From positions 1 to 50,713 of the forward strand of contig JAKSDO010000029.1 of the NCBI GenBank assembly GCA_022360055.1: a DNA stretch of 50,713 nucleotides. Direction: 5' to 3'. This stretch comes from Cytophagales bacterium. Lineage in GTDB: Bacteria; Bacteroidota; Bacteroidia; Cytophagales; Cyclobacteriaceae. Made by a program: the position numbers and the translations under genes. A model generated the notes under the pieces. The model made no database searches. It saw only the letters and a program-made list of their open reading frames with translations, and was not told the origin of the DNA. Shown one piece after another: positions 8,439 to 18,400 of this stretch (position 1 is the stretch's first letter; each line of letters begins with the position of its first letter).

Positions 8439-9274
8439 TTTTATATATTTTTTGGGATATAGAACCCAGAATATTTCATGGATTTGAGTTCTTGAGATGG
8501 TATGGAGTCTGTTGGGTTTTAGGAATCCTCCTGGGTTATAAAATCATGCATAATGTTTACAAATCAGAAGACATTCCAACTATTGAACTCGACAAACTCA
8601 CGGCTTATATAATGTTGGGAGCAATCCTTGGCGCGCGTTTTGGTCATATTTTATTTTACGACCCGATTTATTACCTGGATAATCCAATTGAAATTCTCCC
8701 TGTCAGGATCAAACCGACTTTTCAATTTACTGGTCTGGCAGGCCTTGCAAGTCATGGAGGAATTTTAGGAGCTTTGCTCGCTCTTTACTTTTATAATAGA
8801 AAGTTTAAGAAAGGCTATTTATGGCTTTTGGACAGATTAACCATAGCCGGAGCTGCATTAGGAGGATTCATTAGACTGGGTAACTTAATGAATTCCGAAA
8901 TAATCGGAATTCCTTCAAACCTTCCGTGGGCCTTTATATTTGCAAGGGTAGATCAAATTCCAAGACACCCATCACAACTTTATGAAGCTATATTTTATTT
9001 AATCGTAAGCATTGCATTATACTTGATTTGGAAGTCAGGAAAATTCTACAGAAACAGCGGATTCATCTTTGGAGTAGGGATAGCATCGATATTTGCCCAG
9101 AGATTCTTGATTGAATTTTTGAAAGAAAACCAAGTTCCATTTGAAGAGAACCTAAGCTTGAACATGGGACAAACTTTAAGTATTCCATTGGTTCTGGTTG
9201 GCGTATTTACGATGATGCGGAGCCTGAAAAGGATGAAGTCTTGCGGATTATTTGCAAAGCATAAAACGGGCTGA
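8435..9274 (+). CDS. lgt: Prolipoprotein diacylglyceryl transferase
   Basis: This 279-residue inner-membrane enzyme transfers diacylglycerol from phosphatidylglycerol to the lipobox cysteine of prolipoproteins. It has the family's signatures: HGGILG at 107-112, RLGNLMNSE at 147-155 and RHPSQLYEA at 177-185, with about seven hydrophobic segments. Length is normal. The start overlaps the stop of the anti-sigma-like ORF by four bases, placing lgt under sigma-operon transcription, which is not its usual setting. A putative lipoprotein gene lies two genes upstream. Whether this is the only lgt of the genome or a specialised second copy cannot be seen from the window. Confidence 0.93.
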   Translation: MILYIFWDIEPRIFHGFEFLRWYGVCWVLGILLGYKIMHNVYKSEDIPTIELDKLTAYIMLGAILGARFGHILFYDPIYYLDNPIEILPVRIKPTFQFTGLAGLASHGGILGALLALYFYNRKFKKGYLWLLDRLTIAGAALGGFIRLGNLMNSEIIGIPSNLPWAFIFARVDQIPRHPSQLYEAIFYLIVSIALYLIWKSGKFYRNSGFIFGVGIASIFAQRFLIEFLKENQVPFEENLSLNMGQTLSIPLVLVGVFTMMRSLKRMKSCGLFAKHKTG

Positions 9275-9483
9275 AAAGTCTTCCAATCAATCAAACTCCT
9301 TGAGGAGAACCTATTTAACCATTTGATTACTAATTAGTTAAAATTAAAAAATGGTGCTGGGTCCCGGCTTCAAAAAGTCCCGCTTTCTTACGTCGTTAGC
9401 TTGTATACGATATAGGTCAATTTAATATTTTACACTTAATTAATTTCATAATCCGGCTGCTAGCTATTATCAACCAAATTAAA

Positions 9484-10692
9484 ATGTTCAACCAAAAAAT
9501 ATTAAATACCATGATTGGTCAATCCATACAAGCAGTGTACCAAAGGGATAAAAAGGTGTTTATCCCGGAGTTTGGAGCCTTTTTCTATTCGGAAGCAACA
9601 AACAGGCTTGATTTCAATGATCTTTTGACGTTTGATGACGGAAAAATAATTCGAGAAATACAAAAACAGCAAACGCTTTCCGAAGAGGAGGCCAGAAGCA
9701 CGCTCGACAAATATGTTCAAAAAATAAGAAACATTCTGGAATACAAAAAATCTTATCTTTTCGAAGGAATCGGTACACTCGTTAAACAGGAAGACGGTAC
9801 ATTAGCCATTGATAGAAATGAAGATGCGTCCGGTGCCGCCGCGACTTTTGAAGGCAGGGTGCCGGAACCTATCGACATTCATGAGCATTCCGGCCCAAAG
9901 CATGAAACCGACTCATTAGAAAATTATGCGGACACATCGCAACAAATTGATAGTCAGCGGAATGATGATTTCAGATTAACGCAAAACTCAAGACGGTCTG
10001 AACCCGTCCGTAAAAAGAAACCACCGGTGCAAAAGGGGCCAGCAAAAAAAGAACCGGTCAATAAGACGCTACATTACAATCCGTTCCTGTCTGATGCGGA
10101 TGAAAATGTGCAAGAATACTATAGGCGTAAAGAAAAATACCATAAAAAGCTCGAGAAAAGGAATCCGCTGGTTACCGCCTTGTGGTTCATTATTCCAATC
10201 GTATTGTTGGCCCTGGCTGCTCTTTATTATTTCAAGTACGATCAGATAAATGCATATGTTGCACGTTTTCAAGAGTACAATATATTCGATGGTGACCGCC
10301 AGCGACAAGCTAACGCATCATCACCATCGGCCCGACCTGCAAATCCGGAAAGCAACGTTGTTCCGGGCAATTCAGATACCCCGGGGGCTTATGAAACAGG
10401 AGGCAATACATCGGATAAAGCGGTTAAAACCATCGAAGATGCTTCAAAGTCCAAGATTAGCAGCACAGATCTCTACAGCCTGGTTTTGGGTAGCTTTAAG
10501 AACGAAGAGAATGCCAATCAGTTGATAATTGAATGGAAAAACCGCGGATTGGATGAAGTGGACAAGTTTCAGGGATCAAACGGTTATTTTTTTGTGGGAA
10601 TTGAAAACATTGAGGGTAAAAATAAGGCGAACGAGCTTCTTTCCAGTGTAAGGCAAAAAGAGCCTTCCGCATGGATCATGAAGAAAAAATAA
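9484..10692 (+). CDS. HU-like and SPOR domain envelope protein
   Basis: This 402-residue protein has an N-terminal HU-like domain (about 1-110, with FIPEFGAFF and YLFEGIGTL), as in bacterial proteins related to the CCDC81 HU domain. It is followed by a charged disordered linker with a Lys/Pro-rich tract, one membrane helix at about 233-250 (ALWFIIPIVLLALAALYYF), a Ser/Pro/Asn linker and a SPOR domain (about 330-402, starting SLVLGSF). SPOR domains bind denuded peptidoglycan at division sites. The cytoplasmic HU-like domain plus periplasmic SPOR architecture is common in Bacteroidota and suggests a role in cell division or nucleoid-envelope coupling. It appears to be transcribed alone. Confidence 0.85.
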   Translation: MFNQKILNTMIGQSIQAVYQRDKKVFIPEFGAFFYSEATNRLDFNDLLTFDDGKIIREIQKQQTLSEEEARSTLDKYVQKIRNILEYKKSYLFEGIGTLVKQEDGTLAIDRNEDASGAAATFEGRVPEPIDIHEHSGPKHETDSLENYADTSQQIDSQRNDDFRLTQNSRRSEPVRKKKPPVQKGPAKKEPVNKTLHYNPFLSDADENVQEYYRRKEKYHKKLEKRNPLVTALWFIIPIVLLALAALYYFKYDQINAYVARFQEYNIFDGDRQRQANASSPSARPANPESNVVPGNSDTPGAYETGGNTSDKAVKTIEDASKSKISSTDLYSLVLGSFKNEENANQLIIEWKNRGLDEVDKFQGSNGYFFVGIENIEGKNKANELLSSVRQKEPSAWIMKKK

Positions 10693-10792
10693 CTATTCTC
10701 AATTCGTTCATTCAGCCCAGGTATATTCCCGCGCCCTCCGAACTTTCGGAATATTTGACCGTCCCGCTAAACAATTACTCGCAAAATTGTTA

Positions 10793-10800
10793 TATGTTTG
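10793..10800 (+). promoter_or_regulatory. Candidate Bacteroidota -7 element
   Basis: TATGTTTG fits the TAnnTTTG element and lies 26 bases before the ATG of the GPW-repeat protein gene. No TTG or TTTG is found at the expected -33 distance, so only half of a promoter is supported. Confidence 0.4.
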
Positions 10801-10825
10801 ACCTCCACTATCACACTGCATAACT

Positions 10826-12799
10826 ATGGTCAAATGGTCATCGATATTCCTTCTGACATTACTTCTATCCGAAAGTAGCATCGCCCGGCAAACCGGGCCT
10901 TTCTGGCCGAAACAGATTGAGGCTGAAAATGTAGTATTCACAATTTATGCTCCCGAACCCGAAGGATTCAATAATAATGTCCTAAATGCCAGAGCCGCTT
11001 TCAGTATTTATGACAAAAAACATCTTCCGGTATTCGGCGCCATGTGGTTCAGATGTCTTGTGCAGACGAATGTCAAAGATAACGAGGTTTACTTCACTAA
11101 TATCGAGCTTGTCCATGCCAGTTTCCCGAATGCCAACGCCGAAAACATTGAATATTTGCAAAATCTTATCGAAGAACAGGCGCAGTTCTGGCATTTCAAC
11201 AGCAATCTGCAGGATTTTTACAGCGAAGTGGAAGTCATAAACATAAATAATGAACTCAATGAGGAGCTCAAGAGCAACCCGCCGAAGATCTACTACGCCA
11301 CAGAGCCAACAATCCTTGTCTATATTGACGGCGAGCCGGTCTTAGAAAATATCAGCGGTTCGGAATTGTATCAATTTGTGGTGAACTCCCCACATTTCAT
11401 TGTAAGAAGCAGCAGCGACCGGCATTACTACCCCAACAGTGGAAGCTGGTGGTACACAAGCTCCAACCCTGCCGGCCCCTGGGCGCCGATCGAAACCCCT
11501 CCCGGTCAAGTACAGGTACTGGCAAACAAAGCCCGGGAGCTGAACCCGTCAAAAGCAACTATTTCGGACAGTAAACCGCCAAAGCTCATCGTTACCTGGG
11601 AACCTGCCGAGCTCATCCAAACAGAGGGCGAACCGGAAATAAAGCAGATCTATGAGCACCTGTTTGGCATTACCAACTCCAACGATGAAATCATCTTTGA
11701 CTCCTATTCGGACAACTATTTTATCCTCGTCTCCGGCCGGTGGTACAAAACCAAAAACCTCTCAAGAGGCCCATGGATATTTGTGGCGCCCGGAGATATG
11801 CCGGAAATTTTTAAGGAAATACCGTCGACCTCTCCCCTGGCCCATGTGAAACTCAGCATACAGGGAACCCCCGAAGCGATCGCCGCAGCATTGAACAACG
11901 GCATTCCGCAAACGGCTATAGTAGATCGCTTCAAAACAAAAATGATCCTGGAATACGACGGCGTACCGCAATTCGAGCCGATTCCGGGAACATCATTAAA
12001 ATATGCCGTTAATACCGGCGGAAGTGTTATTATGTCTGCCGACAACAAATATTACGCCGTTGATCAGGCCGTCTGGTTTAGCGCCGACCACCCGGAAGGT
12101 CCCTGGTCGGTCACCGATCATTTTCCAAAGGAAGTGCATAAGATCCCACCGAGCTGCCCGGTATTCAACATGAAATATGTAAATATTTATGACTACGACG
12201 ATCAGGTTGTTTACATGGGATATACCCCGGGATATTTGGGCGCATTTCTTTATCGTGGAGTGGTCTACTATGGGACCGGTTATCGATACAAGTCCTGGTT
12301 CGGGAATAAATACATCCCCAGGCCAAATACCTATGGATATGGAGCTAAGCAAAAGAAGGCGTCCGGAGGAGGTCATGTGAGTTTTTATGCCGGGGCCGGA
12401 ATGGGAGGTCCGATGTTTGGAATGGGATTCGGCGGTTATCCTTACGGCTGGGGCCTGGGATATGGCGGCTTCTACGGCGGCTATGGGATGTGGAGCCAGA
12501 TGGCCTATAATCAATATTACTTTGCCGGACAAAAGGTGGCGATCGACCATGATGTGGTGGAAGAAAAACCAATTGATCTGCAAAACATATACAACAACCG
12601 GGTAGAGGGAATCGTGATCACAGAAACGGCCAGAAAAAACGATCCGATGAAACCGGTTATTCTCAGGGACCGAAAGGCCGCTCCCCACCACCTCTACGTC
12701 GATGAAGATGGAAATCTATACCGACAGGACGAGCACGGAAGCTGGTATGAGCAAGACGGCACCGGGTGGGTAAAAACGGATAAAAAGATTTCGGAATAA
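10826..12799 (+). CDS. Exported protein with three GPW repeats and Gly/Tyr-rich tail
   Basis: This 657-residue protein begins with a signal peptide (1-22, ending ARQ). A central region holds three copies of a repeat in which a W(W/Y/F) segment is followed by a GPW about eight residues later (GPW near residues 217, 315 and 425). The third copy leads into a stretch rich in Tyr, Gly and Pro. Residues about 512-555 are almost entirely Gly, Tyr, Phe and Met. The protein ends in a charged domain with YVDEDGNLYRQD. Similar proteins are annotated elsewhere as carbohydrate-binding family V/XII-like, but no function is established. It is probably periplasmic or surface-located. It converges with the penicillin-binding protein gene. 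Confidence 0.75.
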   Translation: MVKWSSIFLLTLLLSESSIARQTGPFWPKQIEAENVVFTIYAPEPEGFNNNVLNARAAFSIYDKKHLPVFGAMWFRCLVQTNVKDNEVYFTNIELVHASFPNANAENIEYLQNLIEEQAQFWHFNSNLQDFYSEVEVININNELNEELKSNPPKIYYATEPTILVYIDGEPVLENISGSELYQFVVNSPHFIVRSSSDRHYYPNSGSWWYTSSNPAGPWAPIETPPGQVQVLANKARELNPSKATISDSKPPKLIVTWEPAELIQTEGEPEIKQIYEHLFGITNSNDEIIFDSYSDNYFILVSGRWYKTKNLSRGPWIFVAPGDMPEIFKEIPSTSPLAHVKLSIQGTPEAIAAALNNGIPQTAIVDRFKTKMILEYDGVPQFEPIPGTSLKYAVNTGGSVIMSADNKYYAVDQAVWFSADHPEGPWSVTDHFPKEVHKIPPSCPVFNMKYVNIYDYDDQVVYMGYTPGYLGAFLYRGVVYYGTGYRYKSWFGNKYIPRPNTYGYGAKQKKASGGGHVSFYAGAGMGGPMFGMGFGGYPYGWGLGYGGFYGGYGMWSQMAYNQYYFAGQKVAIDHDVVEEKPIDLQNIYNNRVEGIVITETARKNDPMKPVILRDRKAAPHHLYVDEDGNLYRQDEHGSWYEQDGTGWVKTDKKISE

Positions 12800-12820
12800 G
12801 TGGAAAAGGTATGTCCTTTC

Positions 12821-12876
12821 CTCCATTGATTCATTCCTCCATTGCTTCATTAATTCATTGCTCCATTGCTTCCTTG
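12821..12876. repeat. Degenerate 8-base tandem repeat
   Basis: Seven consecutive octamers follow the pattern (C/A)T(C/T)C(A/C)TT(G/C/A). CTCCATTG itself occurs three times, at 12821, 12837 and 12861. The array lies between the convergent stop codons of the GPW-repeat gene and pbpC. Open reading across it would give spurious peptides of repeating Asn, Glu, Trp and Met. It may be a microsatellite-like filler and offers no clear terminator. Confidence 0.7.
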
Positions 12877-12890
12877 ATCCCTTCACCGGC

Positions 12891-15251
12891 TCAATTTGCA
12901 ACGCGCTTATTCACGGCTTCAAACGAAACGTTGAGCTCTCTCCCCTGCTCATCCACCAGGTTCAACACATGATTTCCGACTGACGGATAAATGCCCATTT
13001 GGTGGTTTCTCGTGGTTTCTCCGAGGAATTCACGATCCAGGTACCAGAATACCTTCGTTGCCGTATTTCTGTGCGCAGCTTCAAATACAACTCTGCCGGG
13101 CTTTCCATCGATTTCGACCGGAACATATACCCTCGTGAATTTCCTGGGATAGATCATTTCGATGAATTCTCCTTCGGGAGTACAACCCGGCAGGAACTCC
13201 GGCGGTTCGGCATAATCCGTATTAAACTGCTTGTAATACCGGGCTTGGGCCGGCGGCAATATAAACCAGGGCATTTCAACCATTTTTTCAACACGGTAAC
13301 ATTTCGAATTGACCTGATACTTCTTCGATTGATCGAGGTGCACAAGTTTGTGGTGCCTGCATTTGGGCGTTTGTTTCGCAGACGTGCTCACAGGCAGGAC
13401 CTCGGTCTCCGTACAATATGCTCCGGCCGTATTTCCGCTCAGCTTGCAAATCCGCAGCATCCCAACGTCGGCAACCGGCAACGGAAAATGGCCGTTGCCG
13501 TCCAATACCTCGAAAATGCGAAACATTAACGGTGCCGCAGCCAGGATGCCGGTGAGGTCGGGCCTCCCCTCCCCGTCCGCATTGCCCAGCCAGACACCTA
13601 CCACATGTTTTGAATTAAGTCCGATCGCCCAGGCGTCTTTATGTCCATAGCTCGTGCCCGTTTTCCAGGCAATGGCCTGACTGTTCCCGAATTGCTGCCA
13701 GTTCGACTCGGCATCAGGCCTTCTGAGCTCCTGCATCGCTTTTAGCATATGCCAGATGGCTGAAGCACTGACCGGGCTGTCCGAAGATCTTTCCTCATCA
13801 CGCACCTTCCTGTCGCTTCTGTAAGAAAGCGGTCGAAAGTCGTGCAGGTCATACCGTTTCGCGCCCTTGCTCCGGTGGTAGGTTTGAAGTGTCCTTGCCG
13901 TACTTGCGTACAACCCGGCCATCTCCCACAAAGTTACTTCCGCCCCGCCCAAGATGACGGACAATCCGTAATGCCCGGCCGGCTTGTCCAGGCTGGCAAT
14001 TCCCATTTTTTTCAGATCGTAGTGAAACTGCTCATAGCCGTAATCCCGAAGCAAGCTGACAAACGGGACATTGAGCGAGCTGCGAAGCGCAAGGTTTGCC
14101 GGCACGGCGCCCTTAAACTTCTTATCAAAATTCTGAGGGGCAAACCCTTGGTAATAAACAGGTATATCCTCGAGCAACTGCCATGGCGTAATGATGCTTT
14201 TGTCAATGCTGAGCGCATAGAGCAGCGGTTTCAGCAAGCTTCCGGGACTGCGGCGCCTGTTGATTATATCGACCTGCTGGCCGTGGTCGGCCGACTTCAA
14301 CGAGCCGGCATTTCCGACATAAACTTCAACTTCACCCGTCTTTATATTTGCGACTATTGCGGCCGCGTTGTGAATTTGTTTGAAGCTAAAAAACTTATGA
14401 TAATCGTCGACAATCCCATTTACAGTATTTTGAAGATTGTAATCAACAGTAGATCTCACTCTTGTTCCCCCGTGCCCGTCCCCGATGGATCTGTCCAGCA
14501 GGTGTTGGGCGATCATCGGAAGGGGTTTGGGCTTCCCGGGCAACGGTTCGGCAATTGAGAGTCGATAAGTGGTCGAGTCGATGACCCCGTTTTTGAGAAG
14601 GCCGGAGAGGATACGATTTCTTTTGGATAAGAGCGCTCTGTCGTTGGTTCCCGGAAATACAAGCCCCGGCGCGTTCGGCAAAACCGCCAGGTTGGCGGAT
14701 TCGGCCCAGGAAAGTTCGTACATTGACCGCCCGTAATATCTCCAGGCCGCGGCAGAAATACCTACAACATTTCCGCCAAAAGGCGCATTATCGGCATAAA
14801 GCCTCAAAATCTCCCGTTTGGAGTATTTGAGCTCAATGCGCAAAGCGAGCAGCAATTCAAGAAATTTCCGGGGAACAGTTCGCCGCCTGTTTCCCAGGGC
14901 CATTCTCGCCACCTGCATCGTAATGGTGCTGCCCCCGCTTACTACTTTCCCGGCGCTCAGATTCTGTCCGATGGCTCTGAAAATCGACACCGGGTTGAAG
15001 CCGGGATGCCGGAAGAAATATTTATCTTCGAATTCAAGCAGGCAGGCCGTGTAGTTGTCCGGCAGCGAATCCGACGGAGGAAACCGCCACTGCCCGTCCC
15101 TTGCAATTCGCGCCCCCAGGAGATGCCCTCCCCTGCTTTCAAGGGTGGTGGCATACGGATTGTCGAACAGGGGGTCCGGCAATGGGATGAGCAACCCGGC
15201 CAGGATGATTATAAAAGATCCAACGGTAATTCCTTTCAGCTTTTTTTTCAC
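12891..15251 (-). CDS. pbpC: Penicillin-binding protein 1C
   Basis: This 786-residue bifunctional peptidoglycan synthase has one N-terminal membrane anchor (about 9-24). A glycosyltransferase domain (about 40-220) carries the catalytic EDKYFFRH (Glu75) and GGSTITMQVAR. The transpeptidase domain shows SLLK (Ser338, Lys341), SLN (392-394) and KTGTS (530-534). A C-terminal PBP1C-type domain covers about 690-786. The enzyme polymerises glycan strands and may cross-link them in the periplasm. It lies 218 bases downstream of the alpha-2-macroglobulin gene on the same strand, the classic pbpC-yfhM pair, in which the two are thought to act together in envelope repair and defence. Confidence 0.95.
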   Translation of the reverse strand: MKKKLKGITVGSFIIILAGLLIPLPDPLFDNPYATTLESRGGHLLGARIARDGQWRFPPSDSLPDNYTACLLEFEDKYFFRHPGFNPVSIFRAIGQNLSAGKVVSGGSTITMQVARMALGNRRRTVPRKFLELLLALRIELKYSKREILRLYADNAPFGGNVVGISAAAWRYYGRSMYELSWAESANLAVLPNAPGLVFPGTNDRALLSKRNRILSGLLKNGVIDSTTYRLSIAEPLPGKPKPLPMIAQHLLDRSIGDGHGGTRVRSTVDYNLQNTVNGIVDDYHKFFSFKQIHNAAAIVANIKTGEVEVYVGNAGSLKSADHGQQVDIINRRRSPGSLLKPLLYALSIDKSIITPWQLLEDIPVYYQGFAPQNFDKKFKGAVPANLALRSSLNVPFVSLLRDYGYEQFHYDLKKMGIASLDKPAGHYGLSVILGGAEVTLWEMAGLYASTARTLQTYHRSKGAKRYDLHDFRPLSYRSDRKVRDEERSSDSPVSASAIWHMLKAMQELRRPDAESNWQQFGNSQAIAWKTGTSYGHKDAWAIGLNSKHVVGVWLGNADGEGRPDLTGILAAAPLMFRIFEVLDGNGHFPLPVADVGMLRICKLSGNTAGAYCTETEVLPVSTSAKQTPKCRHHKLVHLDQSKKYQVNSKCYRVEKMVEMPWFILPPAQARYYKQFNTDYAEPPEFLPGCTPEGEFIEMIYPRKFTRVYVPVEIDGKPGRVVFEAAHRNTATKVFWYLDREFLGETTRNHQMGIYPSVGNHVLNLVDEQGRELNVSFEAVNKRVAN

Positions 15252-15469
15252 CCGTTTATACTTTTTTAAATTGCCAGACCCACTGAGAAATACAATCGTG
15301 CTCGTGTGTGTCCCGAATTTGCTCCGGTCCTGCCGGTTTCATCGACCGCAAATTTTATGTGCCGACAATCCGGTCGGGCAGTCCTTTGGCCTTGTCTTGA
15401 CTTATTGCATGAAACAATTAATTTTAATTCATTAATAATCAATTAGATATAACTTATAATAAATGCGGG

Positions 15470-18400
15470 CTATTTCACCACTTTTACCCATTTCCCTTTG
15501 GTATTGCTCGCGATGCTGTTGTCATACATTGCTTCAACCGAAACAGCGGGCATGTAGTATTCGCCCCGGTAACTCGCGTTCAGGAACACCCTAAATGTCG
15601 CTTTGGTATTTTTGCTCAGATCAAAGTAGGTGAGCACCCGGTCGTCGCGGATATCCAGATATTCGGGTTTGTAACCTTCCTGGTATTGGTCGGTATCGTC
15701 GAGGCGATTGTTCAGGATCTCCCAGCCCGAAGGGAATATTTGTGTTATGGCCAGTTCTTCATAATCGCCCCGCAATCCCGGATTTGTGATGGTCACTTCG
15801 GCGATAAAATCCGTTCCCTGCTTCAGCTCGTCAATATGGATTCGACTCCCCTGCATATCTTTGTATGCCACTTCCATTTTGATGTTGGCTTCGCTGACCT
15901 CTTCCGTGCCTTCCAGTGGCACTCCTGTTCTTATCAGCCTGATAAACAATGGATTGTCGCCATTATTTTCAACCCGGATCTCACTTTTGTCGTCCGGCTC
16001 GATCAAGGTAACCTGGTTGAGGTACCGGTCACCGTCGACCCGGAACGCATTGCCGGCTATATTTACACCGACGTTCACACCATCGCCCGGAGGAACGTTT
16101 TTGGCGAACTCTGCAATACCGATGAGACAATACGCCGTGGTCTGTGTACTCATCCAGTGATTTGTGTTGCCCATTTTATCGGCAATCTTTTTGATCATTT
16201 CGAAAGCGTCGGTCGGTCTGTTTAGCCTTGTAAGCGTCTCCAGTATCATGGCCTGATCGCGTTGGGTCGATCCGTAGGTCCCGCCAAGCTCGCGGTATTC
16301 CTTAACGTCTGTTGTGAGTCCTTCTATAATTCCAAGGGCCGCGTCTTCGTAGCCCGCAATGGCATATGCCGAGGCAAGCATCCATTTGGAAACCGGAGAA
16401 ATGTCGGCCCGGCCTTTAAGCCTGTTCATGGCTCCGAGCGATGGAGATCCGGAAATAGCCAGGGTATAAAGCCGGTAAGCCTGTGTATGGTTATCCCTGT
16501 ATAATATGGCGTTCCAGTTGTTGGCCTGCTCCTGCTGGTAGGCCACCCATTTCGACATGATATCCTCCGGCACATGGTATCCCTGTTTTTTTGCCTCCAC
16601 CAGGAAATGCCCGGCGTAATTTGTCCCCCAGAGGTTGGGCTGGCTGTTTCCGGGCCAGTACGAAAAGCCGCCGTCAGCCAACTGGAACGACCTGAGCCGT
16701 TCAATGGCGGCATTTATATTCCGCTGGATCTCTCCGCTGCGTTTTTCATCCACATCCACCAATTCGTCAAGATATAACTGCGCAAATACCGAAGAGGTCG
16801 TCTGCTCAATACATCCGTGAGGATATCGAATCAGATACTTCATACGCTGCTCAAGGTTTAGCGGTGGAAGGCTTGAGATTTCGATCATCCCTTCGTTTGT
16901 TCCGATGAGTCCGAGCGGGTTATACTTCAGATCCCAGGTGTTGCCGCCGGCAAGCACTTTTTCTTCAACCTGGCTCATTTCCGGGTTGCTTGCCCGCACC
17001 TGCAACTCCACATCGTAATTTGCCTCGAAGCTTCCCGATATCGCTTTCATACGCACTTTACCAAGGCCCAGCGCAGGTGTGGCTTTCAGATCAAAATAAG
17101 CCATCCGGTCGCCCGGCTCTGAGAAAGTTATTGTTTTCGAAGAAGCGCCCGCTATTTCGAGCCTGCCGGAGGTCTCGACGCTCAGTTTCACATCCCTGAT
17201 ATGCTCGTCCATGGCAAATACGTTTACCGGAAGCGCTATTTGCTCCGACGGCCCGGCAACTCTCGGCAAGGTAGCCAGGATCATCAGCGGTTGTTTGACA
17301 GGAACGGTTTTTTCACTCGATCCGTAAGCGCCGTCATATCCCGCAACGACCATCGCCCTTACGCTCCCGATATATTGGGGCAGTTGGAACTTATGCGCTT
17401 TTCGCTCGCCTGCCTTGACATGGAAAGGTCCTTTGAACAATACAACCGGTTTAAACCTGTTGGCTTTATCCGCTTCCGGAGCCCCGACCTCATCATCGCC
17501 CCCGACAGCCATCAGCTTCTCAAGTTCACCTCCGTAGGCCCCCATCACATCATCAAAAATGTCCCATGTTTTAATGCCCAAGGCTTCGCGTGCATAAAAT
17601 GATTTCCACGGTTCGGGGGTTTGGAATTTCGTGAGATCGAGCAAGCCGTCCTCTACAATGGCAATGGTATAGGTCATTGGCCTCTTATGGGCTTCGCTGA
17701 CCTCCAGTGAAAAGCTCTGCTCGGACCTTAATTCATCCGGCATCGAGATGACCGGCTTTAATTGCGTTTCCGGATCGGCCACCTCGACCGACTGAACCCC
17801 GTACATCCGGATCGGAAGGTCATTGCCGGTTTGCGCATGGGGCTGAAGCATAGTGACATGGGCGTAAACATTCGGCGCCATATCCGGAGTCGCTTCAAAT
17901 TCTACCGTCGTATTTTCCGTTTCGGTATCTACCCAGAACGTCTGCAAAACCCTGCTTCCCGTTTCAAGGCTGATGAGCGCTCTTCCTCCTTCACTGCTCG
18001 GTATATTCAGCCGGACAAACTCGCCGACCTTCAGGCTTTCACGCTCCACGTTGAAATCGAGCATGGTTACCCCGCCCAGCGCTCCTATCTTATCGTTGCC
18101 GGTCCAGCTCATGTAAACAATTTTTCCGGCAGCATGTCCGGAAACCGGATCCTTCACCCGAATCAGGTAGCGCCCCCATCTTTCGACGTTCAGCACATAG
18201 GTTCCCTCGCCATTTTCGGTACGGACCTCAGTCGTCTTAATGTGATCGGAATAGTAGCTGCTCGTGTAGTTGCTTCTGTTTTCCCAGGAGTTATCCCACC
18301 ACCAGCGCCATTGCATTCTGTACAGACCCACCTCGAGCTTCCGGTCTACCGGATTGCCCCTGGAATCAAGGGATACGATCCTCACATGGTGCGATTTATC

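Noticed and set aside
15686-16225. Long plus-strand ORFs antisense to the alpha-2-macroglobulin gene
   Set aside because: They are mirror frames of a strongly coding gene with an identified family and motifs.
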